A stretch of DNA of 62,927 nucleotides, taken from NCBI GenBank assembly GCA_017505725.1, contig JAFVOR010000049.1:1-62927 (forward strand), given 5' to 3'. Below the pieces are notes generated by a model, which did no database searches, had not been told where the DNA came from, and saw only the letters and a list, made by a program, of their open reading frames with translations. Source of the stretch: Alistipes sp. Its GTDB lineage: Bacteria; Bacteroidota; Bacteroidia; Bacteroidales; Rikenellaceae. A program made the position numbers and the translations under genes. Shown in pieces: positions 52,478 through 61,729 of the stretch; position 1 is the first letter of the stretch, and each line of letters opens with the position of its first letter.

Positions 52478-53491
52478 CTATTTAATAATTACATAGGCAT
52501 CGCCAAGACCTTGTGTGGCATTGGTGTTTTTAATTTGGAATGTTTGCAGGAAGGCCTTGCGGAATTGATTGGCAAAATCGTATGCGTTAAACTGCGTGCC
52601 ATCCTCGGCGTGGTTGGTAATGCGCACCGATGAGAAGTAAATCTCTTTGGCGGTATTGCGTTGCATAGTGGCAGTTCCCTTCTTGGCGTGCGTTTTTACC
52701 CACTCACGAATCCAATCGGCATAGGTGTCTCCCATATCGTTGTAATCATCGGTAAGGTTGATAAGTGAAGCTGTATCAAGTGCTACTCGGAACGTGATTT
52801 CACGACCATTGACAACGATGTCTTGGAAATAAGCAGCAATTTGCTCCGTAAAGGTTGGAATATCTTTGGACAATAGCTCGCTAATATACTCATTCAGCCC
52901 AATATCGAGATCTGTTTTCGCAAGAGAGGCTACCGCTTTGTTAGAAAACGCATCTATTGCACTCAATGAATACTGCAATACTTTGCTGTTCTGTGTGCGA
53001 GAAACCTGTTTTTGTATTTGCGAGAAATTAAGTTCGATTGTGATATCCGGAGAGCAGTTTGCCATTAACAGTGTTTTGGCATCCTTTGCCAAATTATCCG
53101 CCTCGTCCATTGCCGCTTCGATTGCTAATGCTTTCAATGAATGCTCTAAATCGGTAAGCGGATAACCAATCTCAACAAAACTATTCTGAATTGCCTGAAT
53201 TAGAAGTTTCGCATCATTATTCGCCATCAAATAACCATTGTAATCACGATTATAGAGCGTTTTTCCATTTACTTGTGTGGTTGTCAGAAATCCTGCATCC
53301 ATCAAACTTTGGTCGCTCGGGATAACCATAACCGAAGGCAAAGATTGCGTGATTGTGTTTACATTTGCACTACTGTCCTCGGTGGTTGCAATATCTGTCA
53401 ATCGATTCTTACTCGACCCATTACCACCACACGACACGGCTCCTGCATAGCAAATTGCCAAAATCAGTACATTCAAAAATAGTCGCTTCAT
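52478..53491 (-). CDS. DUF6175-family lipoprotein
   Basis: 337 residues from the ATG at 53491, lipobox AVSC. The mature part has the family pattern PSVMVIPSDQSLMDAGF, then a helix LTDLEHSLKALAIEAA, ELNFSQIQKQVSRTQ and a closing ATQGLGDAYVII. DUF6175 proteins are found widely in Bacteroides with no known role. An in-frame extension upstream to 53722 runs through the hairpin RNA and is rejected. First gene of the WG-repeat operon. Confidence 0.85.
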   Translation of the reverse strand: MKRLFLNVLILAICYAGAVSCGGNGSSKNRLTDIATTEDSSANVNTITQSLPSVMVIPSDQSLMDAGFLTTTQVNGKTLYNRDYNGYLMANNDAKLLIQAIQNSFVEIGYPLTDLEHSLKALAIEAAMDEADNLAKDAKTLLMANCSPDITIELNFSQIQKQVSRTQNSKVLQYSLSAIDAFSNKAVASLAKTDLDIGLNEYISELLSKDIPTFTEQIAAYFQDIVVNGREITFRVALDTASLINLTDDYNDMGDTYADWIREWVKTHAKKGTATMQRNTAKEIYFSSVRITNHAEDGTQFNAYDFANQFRKAFLQTFQIKNTNATQGLGDAYVIIK

Positions 53492-53538
53492 TTTTTTGTT
53501 TGCGTTTTGCCGAGTGGCTCCCGGTTCGGCTAATATAC

Positions 53539-53753
53539 AAAAAGAAGTGCGGAGCCCATTGCATATCTCCGAGTAGGCTCTGGTAAGCCCGTGGAAAGAT
53601 AAACAAAAACCCCACACTCGATGACAGGATACAACTATCCTGCATATCAAGCTGAGTGCCGATTGCTTATCTCTTTCCACTTGAAATTTACCAGATTTAC
53701 TCGGAAAGATATAACAAAACACCTTCTCAAATTATGTCATCATCCGAAGATGA
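53539..53753 (-). ncRNA. Long-hairpin non-coding RNA, 6S-RNA-like
   Basis: A minus-strand promoter (TATCTTTG at 53765-53758, TTG 19 bp upstream) would start an RNA of about 215 nt. It opens with a small UUCG-capped hairpin (ATCATC/GATGAT). The rest folds into one long irregular hairpin: GAAGGTG/CACTTC at the base, then ATATC..CCGAGTA/TACTCGG..GATAT, CTGGTAA/TTACCAG, GTGGAAAGA/TCTTTCCAC, an internal bubble, CACTC/GAGTG and CAGGATA/TATCCTG with a 4-nt loop. A U-run (53543-53539) follows the basal stem. A rod with a central bubble is how 6S RNA looks. The 6S identity is inference; a structured leader of the operon below is the alternative. Confidence 0.6.
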
Positions 53754-53757
53754 TACA

Positions 53758-53765
53758 CAAAGATA
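53758..53765 (-). promoter_or_regulatory. -7 box of the hairpin RNA
   Basis: TATCTTTG on the minus strand; TTG (plus-strand CAA 53785-53787) 19 bp upstream. Confidence 0.65.
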
Positions 53766-53809
53766 GAAAATAATTTGCACAAAACAACGCTCTGTGGGGT
53801 ATTTTCTCT

Positions 53810-54112
53810 TTACATATATTTAAAATTATCTAAAACATCGTTTATTTCATCTATTTCAAGCGTGCAGTAATCTTTGAATTTGGCGGAGATATTCTCGCTC
53901 GATAGACAATCTGCATATAATAGTTTCAACTCCTCTAATCGGGCAATATCGCTCTCACGCAATGGGTAGAGGTTATCTACATAGTTCGAGATAATTCGCC
54001 CACTCTCATCGAATAGACGCATCAACCCCTTATCATCAACAGACCCTGTGCCGATATCTCTATTTTCGATTTTCATTGCATCAATGGCACTATACGATAA
54101 CTCTGCACTCAT
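53810..54112 (-). CDS. Unknown small acidic helical protein
   Basis: 100 residues from the ATG at 54112; earlier in-frame codons fall in the -7 box. Mostly helical and acidic (SDIARLEELKLLYADCLSSENISAK, EIDEINDVLDNF). Not recognised. It is divergent from the second WYL regulator, and its promoter has a partial copy of the island palindrome. Confidence 0.65.
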   Translation of the reverse strand: MSAELSYSAIDAMKIENRDIGTGSVDDKGLMRLFDESGRIISNYVDNLYPLRESDIARLEELKLLYADCLSSENISAKFKDYCTLEIDEINDVLDNFKYM

Positions 54113-54136
54113 ACGATTACTCTCTGTTTCCGACCG

Positions 54137-54196
54137 CAAAGCAAACCTCCACTTGTGCCAAAAGGTTGCCGATGTATAAAAATTTTGTTATTTTTG
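54137..54196. promoter_or_regulatory. Divergent control region of the small acidic protein and the second WYL gene
   Basis: Leftward -7 box TTGCTTTG (54144-54137) and rightward -7 box TATTTTTG (54189-54196) with TTG at 54166-54168. TGCCA-N5-TTGCC (54156-54170) has one half-site identical to the palindromes at 45.9 kb. Its centre is again 19 bp from the leftward box. Confidence 0.5.
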
Positions 54197-54261
54197 TGGA
54201 AAATAGTGGTTGCGCCTGATTTTGACAGATGTGTGACCGAGATTTGTCGGCGAAAACGAAA

Positions 54262-55041
54262 ATGACAAAAAATAGACTTATGGCAGGAAATTTATTTAAG
54301 AGGTATGTGTGGTTGCTCGATTTGATTCAGAGAACCGGAGGTATTGACTACGAAGGTATCAATCGCAATTGGTGGGAGAATTATCGACTCAATGAGCATA
54401 AAGAGCCACTCCCAAAACGCACCCTCCAAAATCATATTAAGGCTATCAACGAGATGTTTGGTATCGAGATAGAGTGCGACCGCAAGCGCTACTACAAGTA
54501 TGTTATCAAAAATCCCGACAATATCGAACACTCCGAGATGCAAGGGGCGCTACTTTCGAGTCTGCAACTTAGCAACGCACTATTTGCTAATCCAAATATG
54601 GCAGGGCGTATTTCTCTCGATGGCTACCTGTCGTTCCGCTACTTTACTCCGCTGATTGGCGCAATGGAGCAGAATAAAGTAGTCGAGATACGCTATTTTG
54701 ATAGAGTAAAAGAAGAGCCTTGCTACTTCAAGATAGAGCCATACTATATTAAACAGTTTGAGAGTGGCTGGTTTGTTGTGGGGCAAGATGTATCAAAGAG
54801 GGCAATTTGCGCCTACGCCTTTACAGATATTGTGGCGATACGGGAGAGCGAAGGTGGCGAACAGTTTGAGATGCTCGACAAGGATTGGCTAAGAGAGTTT
54901 ATGCGCTCGCCTCAATTTGATGATGCCAAACCAAATAACAATGCCCAATATATGGAGAGCATTCAAAAACTAAATAGTCGTATTCGCCGCAGTCGCTGGG
55001 GCTCGTATGTACCAGAAAACTACAAAGTGCCGGAGGATTAA
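54262..55041 (+). CDS. WYL-domain transcriptional regulator (second)
   Basis: 259 residues from the ATG at 54262; ATGs at 54229 and 54280 are also possible. The last gives a start (MAGNLFKRYVW) that lines up with the first WYL protein (MSTAGLINRYVW). A winged helix is followed by the WYL core VVEIRYFDRVKEEPCYFKIEPYYIKQFESGWFVVG and a short C-terminal part. It is a distant paralogue of the regulator at 42618-43565. Its upstream region holds the partial palindrome, so it may be the regulator of the island genes. Confidence 0.88.
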   Translation: MTKNRLMAGNLFKRYVWLLDLIQRTGGIDYEGINRNWWENYRLNEHKEPLPKRTLQNHIKAINEMFGIEIECDRKRYYKYVIKNPDNIEHSEMQGALLSSLQLSNALFANPNMAGRISLDGYLSFRYFTPLIGAMEQNKVVEIRYFDRVKEEPCYFKIEPYYIKQFESGWFVVGQDVSKRAICAYAFTDIVAIRESEGGEQFEMLDKDWLREFMRSPQFDDAKPNNNAQYMESIQKLNSRIRRSRWGSYVPENYKVPED

Positions 55042-55052
55042 AACAAACCAGT

Positions 55053-55081
55053 CGAGATGTGCTTTTTTACAGCACATCTCG
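55053..55081 (+). terminator. Perfect hairpin after the second WYL gene
   Basis: CGAGATGTGCT (55053-55063) pairs with AGCACATCTCG (55071-55081) around a T-rich 7-nt loop, 11 nt after the WYL stop. There is no T-run afterwards, so terminator function is likely but not ideal. Confidence 0.6.
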
Positions 55082-55304
55082 GTATCTATTCGGTAAGGGC
55101 AACCGAGGAGCTATACAGGTCTACGAATTAGACAATATAAAAGATATTGTTATGCTTGAGGAGTCGTTCTGTCACCCATATACACCATTCGAGGAGATCG
55201 AATACAAAGTACTGCATACACCAATCAACCTAACCGACCAAGACGATTCATTTGGTATCTGCTTGCATTGCACAAGCGAAAAGAGCGCTTCGTTTGACAA
55301 GTGA
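55059..55304 (+). CDS. Possible small ORF, doubtful
   Basis: An 81-codon frame opens with a GTG inside the preceding hairpin and ends before the uxaA stop. Residues such as RYLFGKGNRGAIQVYELD and DDSFGICLHCTSEKSASF look partly protein-like. A start within a strong stem and no ribosome-binding site make it unlikely as written; it could be the tail of a decayed gene. Confidence 0.25.
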   Translation: MLFYSTSRYLFGKGNRGAIQVYELDNIKDIVMLEESFCHPYTPFEEIEYKVLHTPINLTDQDDSFGICLHCTSEKSASFDK

Positions 55305-55322
55305 TAAACACCTATTTTAGAC

Positions 55323-56816
55323 TTACAAAGTTACGCCAGACTTGAATATTGCAATCTCCTTGAAGCCCGTTGTTTCGTGCTTGAGTTTCTCGCCATTGAC
55401 CGTAGCGAAAATCTTCTCAACAAGGCGTTCCAAAACAACTTGTGGTTCCTCGTCCTCAACCATTGAGCCGGCATTGAAGTCTATCCAATTGGCCTTAAAC
55501 TGCGAGAGTTGCGTATTGGTCGAAATCTTCATCGTAGGTACAAACGCTCCAAACGGAGTACCACGCCCCGTCGTAAAGAGCACTATCTGGCAACCCGACA
55601 ACGCGAGTGCCGACGATGCAACGAGATCGTTACCAGGTGCTTGCAGCAGATTCAAACCCGACTTTACAATAGGTTGGCAGTAGCTTAGCACATCTACTAT
55701 CTGTTGCGCACCACCCTTCTGCACGCAGCCGAGCGACTTCTCCTCCAAGGTGGTGATACCGCCCCTCTTGTTGCCAGGCGAAGGGTTTTCGTAGATAGGT
55801 TGATCGTGCTTGCAAAAGTAATCTTTGAAGTCGTTAATCAAGTTCACCATACCCTCGAAAACCTCCCTGTTGAGAGCTCTGTCCATCAGAATAGTCTCGG
55901 CTCCGAACATCTCGGGAACCTCGGTCAAAATTGTAGTACCGCCCTGAGCAATGAGCCAATCCGAAAAAAGTCCCACCAATGGATTGGCGGTAATACCCGA
56001 AAAACCATCCGAGCCACCACACTTCAAGCCCACACGCAGGTAGCTCAGCGGAAGCGGCTCGCGCTTATCCTCGCGACACCTCTCGACGAGCTCCCGACAA
56101 ATCTTGAAGCCCGCCTCAACCTCATCCTCAACCTCCTGAGCAACCAGGAACTTCACACGCTCCTCATCCCACTCGCCTATCACCTCTTTGAGCGAGGCTA
56201 TCTGGTTGTTCTCGCAACCCAAGCCGAGCACCAACACTGCACCGGCATTCGGATGTTTCACAAGAGCAGCCAATGCTCGCTGTGTGTTGGCGTGGTCATC
56301 ACCCAGCTGCGAACAGCCGTAGTTGTGGGTATAGACGCGAACATCGTCCAAGTGCGAGCAATCGCACTCGCTCTTTACACGCTCGGCAATAGCCTGCGCC
56401 TGACCATTCACGCAACCTACCGAGGGTACAATCCACAACTCGTTGCGGATACCCATCGTGTTGTTCTTGCGAAGATAGCCCATAACCCTCAAGTCGTCAC
56501 GCTTGGGATAGTCGACGCTATAGGTTTTATGGTCGTAGGTATATTCGATATTGCCGTGCAAGTTGGTTTCGAGGTTGTGCGAGTGAATCCACTCGCCCAC
56601 CTCGATAGCCGCAGTTGCGTGGCCTATTGGGTAGCCATACTTGACAATATTTTCACCCTCGGCAATCGGCTTAATAGCAAACTTGTGACCTCGGGCGATA
56701 CTATCCTTCAAGACGATCTCCCTGCCATCAATTTCGACCACCTCGCCCGCCTTCAAATCGTCGGCAAGAGCCACAGCGACGCTATCCACGACATTGATTT
56801 TCAAAAATCGTTTCAT
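55323..56816 (-). CDS. uxaA: Altronate dehydratase
   Basis: About 497 residues; converts D-altronate to 2-keto-3-deoxygluconate, the last dedicated step of galacturonate breakdown. The N-terminal SAF domain (DDLKAGEVVEIDGREIVL, HKFAIKPIAEGENIVKYG) is fused to the catalytic part (GYLRKNNTMGIRNELWIVPSVGCVNGQ, VYTHNYGCSQLGDDH, GLGCENNQ, GLKCGGSDGFSGITANP), as in full-length UxaA. The start MKRFLKINV at 56816 lies 10 bp after uxaB. It is the last gene of the hexuronate operon. Confidence 0.95.
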   Translation of the reverse strand: MKRFLKINVVDSVAVALADDLKAGEVVEIDGREIVLKDSIARGHKFAIKPIAEGENIVKYGYPIGHATAAIEVGEWIHSHNLETNLHGNIEYTYDHKTYSVDYPKRDDLRVMGYLRKNNTMGIRNELWIVPSVGCVNGQAQAIAERVKSECDCSHLDDVRVYTHNYGCSQLGDDHANTQRALAALVKHPNAGAVLVLGLGCENNQIASLKEVIGEWDEERVKFLVAQEVEDEVEAGFKICRELVERCREDKREPLPLSYLRVGLKCGGSDGFSGITANPLVGLFSDWLIAQGGTTILTEVPEMFGAETILMDRALNREVFEGMVNLINDFKDYFCKHDQPIYENPSPGNKRGGITTLEEKSLGCVQKGGAQQIVDVLSYCQPIVKSGLNLLQAPGNDLVASSALALSGCQIVLFTTGRGTPFGAFVPTMKISTNTQLSQFKANWIDFNAGSMVEDEEPQVVLERLVEKIFATVNGEKLKHETTGFKEIAIFKSGVTL

Positions 56817-56826
56817 CTTGTTTGTT

Positions 56827-58281
56827 CTATGCAAGGAACTTGTCGAGAGCCGCCTTCATACCGAGTTTCTCGATATCCTTGAGATATTTTGCAACGGTAG
56901 GAACAAAGCCCGGAACCTCCGAGAAATCAACAGTAAAGATACCGCTCTCCTTCACAATCTTCGAGACAGTGCCTTCGAGATCTTCCGAATCCCAATTGTT
57001 GCGGATATAGGCAACGAACTCGGCAGCATCATCCGGCTCGAAACCGCTCTTAGGGCTGTAATATGCCAACAACGCGGCAAAGGTCATCGCCTCGTGCTCG
57101 GCAACTCTGCCGGCCTTGAACCAATTATCCTTAACGGTTGGATAGTTGCGTACCTCCCACTTCGAGAGCGAGTTGAGAGAAATAGATTTGAGCATATGGC
57201 GAATGTACGGGTTATAGAAACGCTCCAAGATACCCGATGCAAACTCTTGCAACTCGATCCTATCCCCCTCAATCATCGGGATAACCTCCTCGGCAACCAT
57301 ATCGTTCACGAACTTCTCGATTGCAGGGGTATTGAATGCCTCCATAACGCTCTCGCAACCCATCATCAAGGCCATCGTAACCATACCCGTATGCGAGCCA
57401 TTGAGGACACGCACCTTCTTGTCGCGAAACTGCTTTATCGAGGGCATAAACAGCACGTTCAAGCCCGCCTTATCAAGAGGTAGCTGACGCTGCACCTCTT
57501 CGTATCCGCAACCACCAATTGCCCACAAGTGGTAGAGTTCGCCCTTTACGACAAGGTTGTCGTCGAAGCCAAGCTCCTCCTTTATCTCGCCGATACTATC
57601 GTTTGGAAATCCCGGCACAATTCTATCCACCAGCGTATCGCAGAAGCTGCAATGCTGCTCCACCCACTCCACAAACTCCTGCTCCAAGCCGTTGTATGCT
57701 GCGTGGCGGAGCACATACTCGCGGAGCGTTGAGCCATTATCTTCGATAAGTTCACAGCATATTACGCAGAGTCCCTTTGTAGGATCACCGCCATAGTGTT
57801 TGAAACGCCTGTAGAGCAGGGCTGTAACCTTTGCCGGGTATGACTTTGGTGGACAAGCAGTCAAATCATCCCCCTCCTCATAGCGTATTCCCGCCTCGGT
57901 GGTGTTCGAAATTACGATTTCAAGTTCGGGCGAGAGAATAATCCGTTCGTAAGCCTCATACTCCTCGTAGGGATTTATGGCGCACTGCACGCTCTTGATA
58001 AGACGAACCTCCTTCATCGGTTTCTTATCCTTGATACCCTCCAAATAGGTGTGGTAGAGGCAATCCTGCTCCTTCAGGATTTCGATTGTACCCCTCGTCT
58101 GCGACCTGTTTGGGCGAGGCTTGCAGATTGCAATTCCCGCATCCATAACCCCCATCTCGTTGGCAATATCTACCTGCCAATCAACAAATGCTCGAAGGAA
58201 GTTTCCCTCACCAAATTGTAGTATCTTGATTGGACGAGCCTCTCTCTCGACACTCTGCCCATTCAGAGCCTTTACTGCCAT
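56827..58281 (-). CDS. uxaB: Tagaturonate reductase
   Basis: 484 residues; reduces D-tagaturonate to D-altronate with NADH. Motifs include the early ILQFGEGNFLRAFVDW of the mannitol dehydrogenase superfamily, ISNTTEAGI, RIVPGFPND and VRVLNGSHTGMVTMALMMG. Length is normal for UxaB. The ATG at 58281 gives the start MAVKALNGQ; an upstream in-frame extension overlaps uxaC and is ignored. Confidence 0.95.
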   Translation of the reverse strand: MAVKALNGQSVEREARPIKILQFGEGNFLRAFVDWQVDIANEMGVMDAGIAICKPRPNRSQTRGTIEILKEQDCLYHTYLEGIKDKKPMKEVRLIKSVQCAINPYEEYEAYERIILSPELEIVISNTTEAGIRYEEGDDLTACPPKSYPAKVTALLYRRFKHYGGDPTKGLCVICCELIEDNGSTLREYVLRHAAYNGLEQEFVEWVEQHCSFCDTLVDRIVPGFPNDSIGEIKEELGFDDNLVVKGELYHLWAIGGCGYEEVQRQLPLDKAGLNVLFMPSIKQFRDKKVRVLNGSHTGMVTMALMMGCESVMEAFNTPAIEKFVNDMVAEEVIPMIEGDRIELQEFASGILERFYNPYIRHMLKSISLNSLSKWEVRNYPTVKDNWFKAGRVAEHEAMTFAALLAYYSPKSGFEPDDAAEFVAYIRNNWDSEDLEGTVSKIVKESGIFTVDFSEVPGFVPTVAKYLKDIEKLGMKAALDKFLA

Positions 58282-58297
58282 AGCGAACTCTCTCTTT

Positions 58298-59707
58298 CTA
58301 GAATTTGAAGTACTCCTTTGCGTTGTTGTAGCTGATATCCTCGACCATCTTGCCGAGGAACTCAATCTCGCTTGCAGGCAACAAACCGTTCTCTACATCG
58401 TTACCTATGAGGTTGCAGAGTGTTCTGCGGAAGTACTCGTGACGAGGGTACGAGAGGAACGAGCGAGAGTCGGTCAACATACCTACGAAGCGGCTCAACA
58501 GACCAAGCACCGAGAGGGCATTCATCTGCCTCTCCATACCATCCTTCTGATCGAGGAACCACCAGCCCGAGCCAAACTGAATCTTGCCAGCTCCGTAGCG
58601 ACCATCCTGGAAGTTGCCGAGCATTGTGGCAATCAACTCATTGTCGCGAGGGTTGAGGTTGTAGATAATGGTCTTAGTGAGTTTATCCTCGCGGTCGAGC
58701 ATATCGAAGAACTTCGACATACTCTTTGCTACGGTAAAGTCACCAATAGAGTCGAAACCCGTATCGGGACCGAGCTGCGCAAACATACGGCTATTGTTGT
58801 CGCGGATTGCGCCATAGTGGAACTGCTGTGTCCAGCCGCTCTTGTGGTCCATAATGGCAAACTCCACCATCATTGCGGTCTTATATTTCTTAATCTCCTC
58901 GGTGGTGAGTTGCGCTCCGCCATATACCTTCTGGAAGAGAGCCTCCACCTCGCTGTGGGTGTAATCCTCGGCATAGAACTCCTCGATACCGTGATCGGAG
59001 AGTCGGCAACCTACGCTCTCGAAGAAGTCGTGGCGCACCTGCAATGCAGCCAGCACATCGTCGAAGCAACGAATCTCCACCCCACTAACCTCTGCTAAGC
59101 TATCGATATAGCTCTTGAAATTGGCAGGATTCTCGACCGCCATTGCTTTGTCTGGGCGCCAAGTAGGCAACACCTTCACACCAAAGTTATCCTTTGCACA
59201 CTTGATATGGTGCTCCAACGAGTCGATTGGATCGTCAGTTGTGCAGACAGTCTCCACATTGTAGTGCAACATCAATCCGCGAGCCGAGCGCTCCGGAGTC
59301 TGCAACATTGCCGAACAGTGGTCATAAATCTCGCGTGCGGTAGACGGATTCAACAACTTCTCCACACCGAAAGCGGTTTTGAGTTCAAGGTGAGTCCAGT
59401 GGTAGAGAGGGTTACGCATTGTGTAAGGCACTGTCTCGGCCCACTTCTCGAACTTCTCCCAATCGGTTGTATCCTTGCCTGTGCAGAATCGCTCATCCAC
59501 GCCATTGGTACGCATTGCACGCCACTTGTAGTGGTCACCTTCGAGCCAGATTTTCGAGAGATTCTCGAATACGTGGTCGTTTGCCACATACTCGGGAATG
59601 AGGTGGCAGTGGTAGTCTATAATCGGCATTTTAGCCGCGTGCTCGTGATAGAGTCGCTGTGCAGTCTCACTCTGCAACAAGAAGTTTTCGTCATTAAAAG
59701 CTTTCAT
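58298..59707 (-). CDS. uxaC: Glucuronate (uronate) isomerase
   Basis: 469 residues; isomerises glucuronate to fructuronate and galacturonate to tagaturonate. An amidohydrolase-type barrel with the zinc-binding start IIDYHCHLIPEYVANDHVF and family segments LMLHYNVETVCTTDDPIDSLEHH, VLPTWRPDKA and the C-terminal RFVGMLTDSRSFLSYPRHEYFRR. The start MKAFNDENFLLQ at 59707 matches the usual family start. It lies 15 bp after uxuA. Confidence 0.96.
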   Translation of the reverse strand: MKAFNDENFLLQSETAQRLYHEHAAKMPIIDYHCHLIPEYVANDHVFENLSKIWLEGDHYKWRAMRTNGVDERFCTGKDTTDWEKFEKWAETVPYTMRNPLYHWTHLELKTAFGVEKLLNPSTAREIYDHCSAMLQTPERSARGLMLHYNVETVCTTDDPIDSLEHHIKCAKDNFGVKVLPTWRPDKAMAVENPANFKSYIDSLAEVSGVEIRCFDDVLAALQVRHDFFESVGCRLSDHGIEEFYAEDYTHSEVEALFQKVYGGAQLTTEEIKKYKTAMMVEFAIMDHKSGWTQQFHYGAIRDNNSRMFAQLGPDTGFDSIGDFTVAKSMSKFFDMLDREDKLTKTIIYNLNPRDNELIATMLGNFQDGRYGAGKIQFGSGWWFLDQKDGMERQMNALSVLGLLSRFVGMLTDSRSFLSYPRHEYFRRTLCNLIGNDVENGLLPASEIEFLGKMVEDISYNNAKEYFKF

Positions 59708-59722
59708 AGTATCTATCATTTT

Positions 59723-60907
59723 TTATCTTTCAAACAGGGATTTTGCGATACCCATCTCCAAGCCTCGCAACTCGGCCAAACCGCGCAGACGGCCTATGCA
59801 GCTGTAACCGGGGTTAGTCTTTTTGCGTAAATCATCAACCATCTGATGACCGTGGTCAGGGCGCATTGGAATCGACATCTTACGGCGTTGCTGCAACTCC
59901 AAAAAGGCCTTCATCACCCCATACATATCGACATCACCTTCGAGGTGGTTAGCCTCGTGGAAGTTACCCTCGGCATCGCGCTCGGTGCTACGAAGATGGA
60001 CAAAGCCTATCCTATCACCAAAGCGACGCATCATATCGGCACAATCGTTGGCACTGCTTACGCCCAACGAGCCTGTACACAAACAGAGCCCATTGCTCAT
60101 ATTCGGCACTGCATCCATCAACTTTTGGAAATCCTCGGCGCAACTCATTATGCGAGGCAGGCCAAGAATCGACATCGGAGGATCATCGGGATGGATAACC
60201 ATAACTGCACCCACCTCGTCTGCTACAGGGCAAATCTCCTGCAAGAAGAGTATAAGGTTTTGGCGCAGCACCTCTGGGGTTACACCATTGTAACGGTCGA
60301 GCTCGGCCTGAAACTGTTCGAGCGTAAAACTCTCCTCCGAGCCCGGCAAGCCCGCTATCATATTGCGTACCAATAGATTACGCTCTTCATTATTCATCGC
60401 ATTGTAGCGAGCAAGAGCCTTTTCGCGCTCCTCTGCCGTATAGTCCGCCTCGGCACCTGGTCGGCGCAACAAAAAGAGGTCGAAGGCGACAAAAGCAGCT
60501 CGTTCAAAGCGCAAAGCTCGACTTCCGTCGGGCATCTCATATGCCAAATCGGTACGGGTCCAATCGAGCACAGGCATAAAGTTGTAGGTGATAACTTTAA
60601 TACCGCACTCTGCCAAGTTGCGGATGCTCTGCTTGTAGTTCTCGATATATCGTTCAAAGTCGCCAGTACGGCTCTTTATATGTTCGTGCACGGGAACACT
60701 CTCCACCACCGACCACACAAGGCCGGCCTCCTCAATCAGTTGCTTGCGACGGAGAATCTCCTCGACGCTCCACACCTCGCCATTAGGGATGTGGTGCAGC
60801 GCATTCACCACTCCCGTAGCTCCTGCCTGGCGGATATCCGACAACGACACGGGGTCGTTTGGGCCATACCAGCGCCAGCACTGCTCACATCTATAAACTT
60901 GACTCAT
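59723..60907 (-). CDS. uxuA: Mannonate dehydratase
   Basis: 394 residues, the usual length; dehydrates D-mannonate to 2-keto-3-deoxygluconate, closing the glucuronate branch. Xylose-isomerase-like barrel with [21 protein letters not shown] at the start, [57 protein letters not shown] and MRPDHGHQM, covering metal and substrate residues. Its start is 2 bp after the SDR stop. Confidence 0.97.
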   Translation of the reverse strand: MSQVYRCEQCWRWYGPNDPVSLSDIRQAGATGVVNALHHIPNGEVWSVEEILRRKQLIEEAGLVWSVVESVPVHEHIKSRTGDFERYIENYKQSIRNLAECGIKVITYNFMPVLDWTRTDLAYEMPDGSRALRFERAAFVAFDLFLLRRPGAEADYTAEEREKALARYNAMNNEERNLLVRNMIAGLPGSEESFTLEQFQAELDRYNGVTPEVLRQNLILFLQEICPVADEVGAVMVIHPDDPPMSILGLPRIMSCAEDFQKLMDAVPNMSNGLCLCTGSLGVSSANDCADMMRRFGDRIGFVHLRSTERDAEGNFHEANHLEGDVDMYGVMKAFLELQQRRKMSIPMRPDHGHQMVDDLRKKTNPGYSCIGRLRGLAELRGLEMGIAKSLFER

Positions 60908-60909
60908 AT

Positions 60910-61716
60910 TTACACTCCACTAAATATGCTAAAACCTCCGTCGACGGGCAACACCGTACCCGTAACAAATTTCGATGCGTCACTCGCAAAGAAGATTACC
61001 GCACCGTGCAACTCCTCGGCACGACCAAGGCGTCCAAATGGGGTTACGCGCACCACATCCTTCGCCCTATCGCTGAGTGAGCCATCGGGGTTGGTCATCA
61101 GCGTTCTATTCTGTTCGGTCAGGAAGAATCCCGGAGCGATGGCATTGACTCGAACACCTTCGCCCACCTTCTTTGCCATCTCCACAGCCATCCAGCGTGT
61201 GAAATTATCGATTGCCGACTTCGATGCCGAGTAACCCACAACACGGGTTACAACCCTCTGCGCCGTCATCGACGAGATGTTGATGATTGAGCCGCACTTC
61301 TGCTTTGCCATCTGCTCACCAAAGATTACAGTAGGGATTACCGTACCCATAAGATTCAGGTTTACGACATCTCCAAAAGCCGAGAAATCTATATCGAGAA
61401 AACTCTTGTCGGGCATAATTGTAGCACCCGGCATATTGCCTCCTGCGGCATTCACCAGCACATCAATACGCCCCCACTTCGCAACAATCGCCTCGCGAGC
61501 AGTGGTCAAGGCCTCCTTGTCGAGAACATCCGCCTTGCAGAATAGAGCCTCCGCACCAAGAGCCGACAATTCGGTTGCAAGCGCCTCGCCCTTATCAGCC
61601 TTTCGGCCCACCACAACAATGTGAGCACCCTGCTCGGCCAAGCATCGAGCCATCGAAGCTCCCAAAACGCCATAACCACCTGTAATTACAACAACCTTAT
61701 CTTTCAAATCGAACAT
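60910..61716 (-). CDS. SDR-family oxidoreductase, likely fructuronate reductase
   Basis: 268 residues from the ATG at 61716. Classic short-chain dehydrogenase: [17 protein letters not shown] nucleotide motif, [10 protein letters not shown] (NNAG-like), catalytic Ser in INISSMTA and YSASKSA (YxxxK), ending [16 protein letters not shown]. In the glucuronate branch fructuronate must be reduced to mannonate. The classical UxuB is missing here and this SDR holds its place, as commonly found in Bacteroidetes hexuronate operons. The substrate is inferred from context. Confidence 0.88.
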   Translation of the reverse strand: MFDLKDKVVVITGGYGVLGASMARCLAEQGAHIVVVGRKADKGEALATELSALGAEALFCKADVLDKEALTTAREAIVAKWGRIDVLVNAAGGNMPGATIMPDKSFLDIDFSAFGDVVNLNLMGTVIPTVIFGEQMAKQKCGSIINISSMTAQRVVTRVVGYSASKSAIDNFTRWMAVEMAKKVGEGVRVNAIAPGFFLTEQNRTLMTNPDGSLSDRAKDVVRVTPFGRLGRAEELHGAVIFFASDASKFVTGTVLPVDGGFSIFSGV

Positions 61717-61729
61717 ACTCACAACTTTT

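Noticed and set aside
53568-53705. Inverted repeats read as an invertible DNA switch
   Set aside because: The two arms are imperfect, with many differences and insertions; invertible segments normally have perfect repeats and a nearby recombinase, none of which is seen.
53492-53722. Upstream in-frame extension of the DUF6175 gene
   Set aside because: It runs through the long hairpin RNA, and the lipoprotein signal peptide clearly starts at 53491.
41616-55322. Integrative element or prophage borders around the accessory island
   Set aside because: No integrase, transposase, relaxase, structural phage gene or matching direct repeats could be found at the edges.
57519-59098. Plus-strand frames opposite uxaB and uxaC
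   Set aside because: Shadows of well-recognised enzymes.
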